This document shows, piece by piece, positions 42,313-46,115 of a DNA stretch of 46,115 nt (position 1 is its first letter; every line of letters starts with the position of its first letter). Source of the stretch: Erythrobacter sp. UBA1916 (GTDB taxonomy: Bacteria; Pseudomonadota; Alphaproteobacteria; Sphingomonadales; Sphingomonadaceae); assembly GCA_002337385.1 (NCBI GenBank), contig DDFY01000019.1:1-46115 (forward strand), given 5' to 3'. The notes under the pieces are model-generated. The model ran no database searches. It saw nothing but the letters and a program-made list of their open reading frames with translations, and had not been told where the DNA came from. The translations under genes and the position numbers were made by a program.

Positions 42313-42322
42313 GACACCCTCC

Positions 42323-42784
42323 TTATAGCCCGGTCGAATGATCGTCGGTGGCGACGTAACGCAGCTGGCATTCGAGCGTGAACGTTGCGCTGGCGACATC
42401 GATGACAAGCTCGCCAGCGGCACCATCGTTGATTTCCCAACCAGGATGATGACGTTCGAGCGCGAGATAGGTGAGCGAATCGAGCGCTTCGCGCAGCGTT
42501 TGCATCGCCTCGCCTTCCTCGGCTTTGGGCGCTTCCTGGTCATGGCGGTCTACGAGGACTTCGGGTTCGTCGGCAATGGCGCCGGTAGCATCGTAAAACG
42601 TGCAGTCCTCGATCGCGCCGCTGTCTCCATAGCCTTCGAAGCGGACTTCGACACGCGCAATGCCTGCTGCGCGCAGCGGGGCAATCACAGCCTGTTTGTA
42701 ATGCGCGATCCTGGCAAGCACATGGGCTTCACGCTCGGCCTGACGCGCCGCGAAGTCGCGCATCGTAGTCTGGATATCGGTCAT
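42323..42784 (-). CDS. DUF6878-like leading-region protein
   Basis: A 153-residue protein. ATG 42784 is chosen for the GGAGG eight bases upstream; another ATG 18 bases earlier is possible. Motifs are VEVRFEGYGDSGAIEDCTFY, DSLTYLALERHHPGWEINDG and the ending TLECQLRYVATDDHSTGL. I recall the GYGDSG and GWE-NDGA pattern as DUF6878. The protein is acidic (many D/E), in keeping with DNA-mimic or regulator roles, but this is speculation. It is co-directional with the DUF6915-like gene and probably in one transcript. Confidence 0.7.
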   Translation of the reverse strand: MTDIQTTMRDFAARQAEREAHVLARIAHYKQAVIAPLRAAGIARVEVRFEGYGDSGAIEDCTFYDATGAIADEPEVLVDRHDQEAPKAEEGEAMQTLREALDSLTYLALERHHPGWEINDGAAGELVIDVASATFTLECQLRYVATDDHSTGL

Positions 42785-42862
42785 AGGATTGGCCTCCTTC
42801 ATATGATGCCGGACGTGATTGCCCGGCCACCGATAAGGAGCGCCCTTTCCTCTCATGTTCGA

Positions 42863-42886
42863 CGCCAGCGCCATGGGGCGCTGGCG
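42863..42886 (-). terminator. Perfect 10-base hairpin between DUF2493 and DUF6878-like genes
   Basis: CGCCAGCGCC-ATGG-GGCGCTGGCG is a perfect 10-base stem with a 4-base loop, beginning 17 bases after the DUF2493 stop. No U-run follows. It may be an mRNA stability or attenuation element, or a weak terminator. Confidence 0.45.
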
Positions 42887-42902
42887 CGAAAGACGGCTGG
42901 CG

Positions 42903-43856
42903 TCAGGACGTCTCGTGCACAGCCTGTTTCGGCCTGGTTCCGACCGGACCGCGGCGGTCGACCACCGTGATGCGGCGCGCCTTGGCATCGATAACGAGGC
43001 GTTCGAGCACGCCGTTTCCGGGAAAGGCGACGACGTAGCGCGGATCGAGCGAGAGCATGCGCTCGTTGCGCTTGAACCCGGCGCGTGCGCCAAGCCGCAT
43101 GTCGAGACCAAAGGTGACCTGCGCGATTTCGCGCCGTTCAGCCCAGGATGCAGCCTGGCGGTCGGCACCCTTGGTATCGCCGCCATGGACCAGCAGCATG
43201 TCGGGAACGCGTTCGCGGACCTTGTCGAGCGTCGCCCAGACATTCTCGGCAAAGGTCTTGGCTTCTGCGTCAGTGGCGAACCGGGTGCGACCGCCGGCGA
43301 AGATGACCGGCGTGCCTTCGGGCATTGCGGCACGGCGCTTGGAGGCAGCCCTTGCGCGCAGGAATTCGCGGCCCTCGACCAGCGCGGAGGTCAGCATTGC
43401 GCCATGATTGAAGCGCGAACTTGAGACTGGTTTCCAGGACGATCCGAACTCGTCGAGATAGAGAGTGGCAGCGATCTCGCGCATCTCTTCAAAGGCCAGC
43501 ATTGCCGATTCAGCGCATTGCGCCCGTTCGATCTGGTCTTCGAGGTTGCTTGTCTGGACCTCCGAGCCATCGGCGGTCGCAACCAGCGCACGGACCTCGT
43601 CGCTCGCCCGGTCGAGCGCGCTCGATTTGCGCTGCGCACCGCGGTGGAAGAGATTGACGAAGGCCCATCCCAGATCCTCGGCATCGGCCTCGAGCGCGGT
43701 GCCTGCAAACATGGCGAAAAGATCGGACCAGACGGCGCTCAGCGTCTGACAGGCTTCCTCGCTGGTCGGAAAATCGGCGGGTCCGACGGGGGCGGGACCG
43801 ATCGAATAGCCGGACAGGTCGAGGCCGGCGAGCTGGTCGTGAAAATGCGAGTTCAT
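42903..43856 (-). CDS. DUF2493-domain protein
   Basis: A 317-residue cytoplasmic protein with ATG 43856 behind GGAGGAAC. The N-terminal 190 residues are helical and acidic. The C-terminal part (about residues 195-300) is the DUF2493 Rossmann-like domain: GTPVIFAGGRTRFATDAEA, VPDMLLVHGGDTKGADRQA, AQVTFGLDMRLGARAGFKRN and YVVAFPGNGVLERLV. DUF2493 belongs to the SLOG/DprA-like nucleotide-binding superfamily and is common in leading regions of alphaproteobacterial plasmids. It may sense or process a nucleotide. A long leader with a large stem-loop precedes it. Confidence 0.88.
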   Translation of the reverse strand: MNSHFHDQLAGLDLSGYSIGPAPVGPADFPTSEEACQTLSAVWSDLFAMFAGTALEADAEDLGWAFVNLFHRGAQRKSSALDRASDEVRALVATADGSEVQTSNLEDQIERAQCAESAMLAFEEMREIAATLYLDEFGSSWKPVSSSRFNHGAMLTSALVEGREFLRARAASKRRAAMPEGTPVIFAGGRTRFATDAEAKTFAENVWATLDKVRERVPDMLLVHGGDTKGADRQAASWAERREIAQVTFGLDMRLGARAGFKRNERMLSLDPRYVVAFPGNGVLERLVIDAKARRITVVDRRGPVGTRPKQAVHETS

Positions 43857-44206
43857 GGGACAAGTTCCTCCTGACTGGTTGAGGCTGAAGGGCACCCGAA
43901 CGGATGCCTCGGCGAGAGCCCGTCAGGGCCGGGAACAGGCGATGGCCGCACCGCGAAAGCGGGGAACCCCCTTGCGGCAGGCTGGCGCGGGCAGGCCGGC
44001 CAGGCTGTCAAACACAGTGAGCAGATGATCGCGTTGGTGTGCAGGGAATGCTTGCAGCAGTCATTACACGCAGCCGGCCAACATGGGCCTGCCGCAAGGG
44101 GGTTGCGGCCAGCGCCGACCGGCCCAGGGCCTCTCTCGCCCGAAGCATCGTATCGGACATCGGCGTTACCTGGACGAAGTCTTGCCCGACGCGAAATTGT
44201 GTCAGC
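43857..44206. other. Structured leader C with large stem-loop (gene-free)
   Basis: About 350 bases between the DUF2493 gene and the RES toxin gene. It has the hairpin CCGC-GAAA-GCGG (43951-43962) and an 18-base perfect inverted repeat with arms at 43965-43982 (AACCCCCTTGCGGCAGGC) and 44087-44104, separated by 104 bases. The inner sequence repeats the theme imperfectly (GGCCGGCCAGGCTG against CAGCCGGCCAAC). No convincing gene is seen. Confidence 0.65.
43965..44104. repeat. 18-base perfect inverted repeat, 140-base stem-loop
   Basis: The arms pair without mismatch, and the stem can continue partly inward. As single-stranded DNA, the state of this region during transfer, it would fold into a long hairpin. 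This is the type of structure used by single-strand promoters or initiation sites in leading regions. The function is inferred from position and shape only. Confidence 0.7.
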
Positions 44207-44926
44207 TCAAAGGCCGAATTCTTCCGGTGCGAACGCGTATCGCTCACGCGAGGGGAAAGCCGCCATTGCGACAAGCTGGCCGGCTTCGAAGCGCAGGTGC
44301 CAAGTCTGTCCGGGCCTGGGCTTGCGCTCGGCGAAGGCGCGCGGATCGAGCACGACCAGGTTGCATCCACGTCTCGGATCGCGGGCGGACAGGGTGCGGA
44401 TCAGCGTCGTTGCCGCCTCGCGCGCGGCGGCGGCAAGGTCCTGGCAGGCGGTATAGTCAAGGGGATCGGCCCAATGCGCTTCGTCGGCATCGAATGGGGG
44501 TTGCGTCAGGTCGATCGCGGCATCGCTCGAAAGGCGCACAGAGAAGCTAGAGTGCTCGCTCGTGGTCGATGGCGGGACGAACCCCGGCGAGCTCGCAAAG
44601 AACCGCAGCCGCCAGTAGGCCGTCTCGGCAATCGCAGTGCTTTCAGCTTCGCTCGCATAGAAAATGCCGGGCCGTTCGTCAGCGCGGCGGAACCGGCTCT
44701 CCTGGCGATGACCATAACGAAAAGGCGATGCGAGCAGGTAATCGAGCCCGGCGGTGGTCGCCGGCATGCGCGGCTTTACCTCCTCGGCAAGGTCCTCGAG
44801 CAGCGCTTGTGCATCGGGATCGGCAGCAAGGCGGCTGGTCGAGATGCGATGCTGGGCTTCAACCACGCGCCAGGCCCGGCGCTCATATCTCCGGTGCTCA
44901 GACGCGAGCGCGGTAGAAGTCCACAT
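44207..44926 (-). CDS. RES-domain NAD-degrading toxin
   Basis: A 239-residue RES-family toxin. It has the usual RES blocks: YERRAWRVVEAQHRISTSRL near the N-terminus, RFRRADERPGIFYASEAEST with the arginine and tyrosine of the active site, AIAETAYWRLRF with the conserved glutamate, and GCNLVVLDPRAF near the C-terminus. RES toxins phosphorolyse or hydrolyse NAD+ and stop growth. It follows the antitoxin gene with a 29-base overlap, the standard order and coupling of Xre-RES pairs. Confidence 0.9.
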   Translation of the reverse strand: MWTSTALASEHRRYERRAWRVVEAQHRISTSRLAADPDAQALLEDLAEEVKPRMPATTAGLDYLLASPFRYGHRQESRFRRADERPGIFYASEAESTAIAETAYWRLRFFASSPGFVPPSTTSEHSSFSVRLSSDAAIDLTQPPFDADEAHWADPLDYTACQDLAAAAREAATTLIRTLSARDPRRGCNLVVLDPRAFAERKPRPGQTWHLRFEAGQLVAMAAFPSRERYAFAPEEFGL

Positions 44927-45272
44927 AGTCGCATAGCTCGATCAGCCCCCGCATCGTATCGACCTGCTCGATCGGCTTGCCGCCTAGATCGAGGTTGTCG
45001 GCCTCGAGCCAGCGGCGCGCGGCATCATCATCGCTGCCGAGCAGCGCATCGAGACTGCGGAACAGGCGCAGCAGGAACTGGCCGGCCTCGAACGACTTCG
45101 AGGCCGGATCGAGCCGCGCTTGGCCATGGCGCAGCCGCGAGACCGTTGCGGGCGAAAGCCCGAGGATCGCCGCGAGCTTGCCGTTGCTCAGGTTCCACAA
45201 CTCGGCAATGCGCGTGACAGCCGAGGTCAGCACCTCGGACCGGTCAGCAGCGGCTGGAGCAAGCGTGGCCAT
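44898..45272 (-). CDS. MbcA/ParS/Xre antitoxin
   Basis: A 124-residue antitoxin. An N-terminal Xre-like helix-turn-helix (WNLSNGKLAAILGLSPATVS, about residues 26-45) is followed by the MbcA/ParS toxin-binding domain (SFEAGQFLLRLFRSLDALLG, ARRWLEADNLDLGGKPIEQV, MRGLIELCDYVDFYRARV). It binds the RES toxin and represses the operon. A perfect palindrome lies 15 bases upstream of its start. Confidence 0.92.
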   Translation of the reverse strand: MATLAPAAADRSEVLTSAVTRIAELWNLSNGKLAAILGLSPATVSRLRHGQARLDPASKSFEAGQFLLRLFRSLDALLGSDDDAARRWLEADNLDLGGKPIEQVDTMRGLIELCDYVDFYRARV

Positions 45273-45286
45273 TGCGATATCCTTTC

Positions 45287-45318
45287 ATATGCACGATATA
45301 GACTAATATCGTGCATAT
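45287..45318. promoter_or_regulatory. Operator palindrome of the Xre-RES pair
   Basis: ATATGCACGATAT (45287-45299) and ATATCGTGCATAT (45306-45318) are perfect 13-base inverted arms around the spacer AGACTA. The palindrome sits between the antitoxin ribosome site (AAGGAT) and the gene upstream, where the promoter must be, so it is the likely site of autorepression by the Xre protein. Confidence 0.85.
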
Positions 45319-45331
45319 GGAAAGAAGATGT

Positions 45332-45757
45332 TTATGCCGCCTTCCGCCGCTCAAAGACAGCCTCGCCGTTGGAAAACCGGCCAATTAGCGTGAGCTCGCC
45401 GAACATGGCGATGAAACGGGGTTCGACCTGGGCAAGCCAGTGGCGTGCCCGGGCGACGCGTGGGCTAGCATAGTCCGCTTCCCAGTAGGCGGGATCATCG
45501 CGCTGGGCGAGCCAGATTGCGGCAAGACCGCAATATGTCGATACCCCGCAATCGGCATAGGCATTGCGCAAGAGAATGCGGTCTTCCCTGCCCCGCCAAC
45601 CACCATATTCGCGAAGCGACGGAAATGCGTTCGTCGCATCATAACGCACTCTGTCGACAAGGCATTCGTACTCCCAATCATGGTCGTCACCTTCCGATGT
45701 TTCGAGCAGGCGAAAGGCGACAAGAGCGCCGGAGGGATAGCTGACCGAACGTCCCAT
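45332..45757 (-). CDS. Unknown leading-region protein
   Basis: A 141-residue protein with a strong ribosome site (GAGGAGG) before ATG 45757. It is aromatic-rich and mixed in character: MGRSVSYPSGALVAFRLLET, DHDWEYECLVDRVRYDATN, PSLREYGGWRGREDRILLRN, YCGLAAIWLAQRDDPAYWEA and FIAMFGELTLIGRFSNGEAV. I do not know the family name, but similar proteins are, as I recall, common near ardC on sphingomonad plasmids. It follows ardC by 10 bases and is probably co-transcribed with it. Confidence 0.75.
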   Translation of the reverse strand: MGRSVSYPSGALVAFRLLETSEGDDHDWEYECLVDRVRYDATNAFPSLREYGGWRGREDRILLRNAYADCGVSTYCGLAAIWLAQRDDPAYWEADYASPRVARARHWLAQVEPRFIAMFGELTLIGRFSNGEAVFERRKAA

Positions 45758-45767
45758 GGCCGCCTCC

Positions 45768-46115
45768 TCACGCAGCAATCGCGGCATCGCCGCGCTGGTC
45801 ATCGCTGTCTTGCGAAACTCTGCCGCCAAGCCGCAACAGGTAGGACGAGGCTTCCTCGGCCTTGGCCGCAGCAGTCAGGATCGCGCGGTCGTCCTGGCGC
45901 AGCAGCTGCAGCCAGTTGTCGATATAGCTCGCGTGATGGTCGAGATGGGCAACGGGCAAGCCGAGTTCAGACCCGAGCATCGCGCTTGACAATTCGGCGA
46001 CCAGTTCTTCGGCGGCATAGCCTTGCGACCCGAACCGGTTCTTGAGGTCACGGGCAAGACGGCTTCCATGTCCTGTCCAATGCGACATCTCATGGTAGGT
46101 CCCATCCATAACGTG
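45768..46115 (-). CDS. ardC: ArdC-like antirestriction protein, C-terminal part (5' end outside window)
   Basis: The last about 116 residues of an ArdC family protein. The metallopeptidase-like motif HEMSHWTGHGSRLAR and the conserved YAAEELVAELSSAMLGSELG, HASYIDNWLQLLRQDDRAIL and AEEASSYLL segments are clear. The frame stays open to the right edge, so the ATG at 46109 is not the start; the N-terminal ssDNA-binding domain lies outside the window. ArdC protects incoming plasmid DNA from restriction and is typical of leading regions. Confidence 0.93.
   Translation of the reverse strand, partial: HVMDGTYHEMSHWTGHGSRLARDLKNRFGSQGYAAEELVAELSSAMLGSELGLPVAHLDHHASYIDNWLQLLRQDDRAILTAAAKAEEASSYLLRLGGRVSQDSDDQRGDAAIAA

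Noticed and set aside
43965..44104. The large inverted repeat as the true oriT
   Set aside because: It lacks the GTGGGGTGTG core, lies far from relaxase and traD, and gene directions fit an oriT at 40,060 better. Kept as a possible single-strand promoter.

Overview
The window is high-GC DNA from an alphaproteobacterium, most likely a sphingomonad (Sphingomonadaceae or Erythrobacteraceae). The evidence is the F-type transfer genes with an inserted DsbC-like gene, several small leading-region families I know mainly from sphingomonad plasmids, and perfect alphaproteobacterial LexA boxes (GTTC-N7-GTTC). It is part of a conjugative plasmid or integrative conjugative element. No replication, partition or integrase gene lies inside the window, so these two cannot be told apart. 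Both ends cut a gene: traB on the left and ardC on the right.

Layout. (1) 1-15.4 kb, plus strand: an almost gapless F-type type IV secretion operon, traB(partial)-dsbC-traV-traC-unknown-trbI-S26 peptidase-traW-traU-trbC-traN-traF-traH-traG. Most neighbours overlap by 1-20 bases. (2) 15.4-32.7 kb: cargo. It holds a small membrane protein gene, a Fic-family gene behind repeated GGACAT boxes, the first 43 codons of a SMEK-domain gene truncated against an IS66 remnant, and a candidate conflict island. The island is a minus-strand operon (HTH regulator, PRTase-like protein, ORC/CDC6-like ATPase, unknown Rossmann-like protein), a divergent NADAR gene, and an operon of a SIS-HAD fusion followed by a PfkB sugar kinase. 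A HigBA-like toxin-antitoxin pair and a His-Xaa-Ser (Hxs) radical-SAM peptide-modification operon follow: hxsB-hxsC-hxsA-TIGR03982-like-MauG-like. No hxsD is visible. (3) 32.7-40.1 kb: an S24 repressor behind a LexA box, a secreted SNase-like protein, a small DUF gene, then on the minus strand the MobF relaxase, the TraD coupling protein and a ribbon-helix-helix protein, ending at an F-like oriT near 40,060. (4) 40.1-46.1 kb: the leading region. Nearly all genes are on the minus strand and read toward oriT: a small ORF, ssb, DUF6915-like, DUF6878-like, DUF2493, a RES/Xre toxin-antitoxin pair, an unknown gene and ardC. Three genes have 300-350 base structured, GC-rich leaders.

How the parts fit. 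The relaxase would nick the plus strand inside GCGTGGGGTGTG, a 12-base core that I recall as identical to the F plasmid nic site, and send the right-hand region into the recipient first. That region carries single-strand-binding, antirestriction and toxin-antitoxin functions, as expected for early expression in a recipient. Five perfect LexA boxes stand before key units: the SMEK remnant, the SIS-HAD operon, the S24 repressor, the RHH/traD operon and a small leading-region gene. This suggests that DNA damage, or incoming single-stranded DNA, controls both transfer and cargo.

Most novel content: the PRTase/ORC-ATPase/Rossmann/NADAR/SIS-HAD/PfkB island, which looks like a ribose- or nucleotide-centred defence or signalling system; the Hxs operon on a mobile element without hxsD; and the long stem-loop leaders, which may be single-strand promoters. 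Family assignments come from reading the sequence and from memory; no database search was run.
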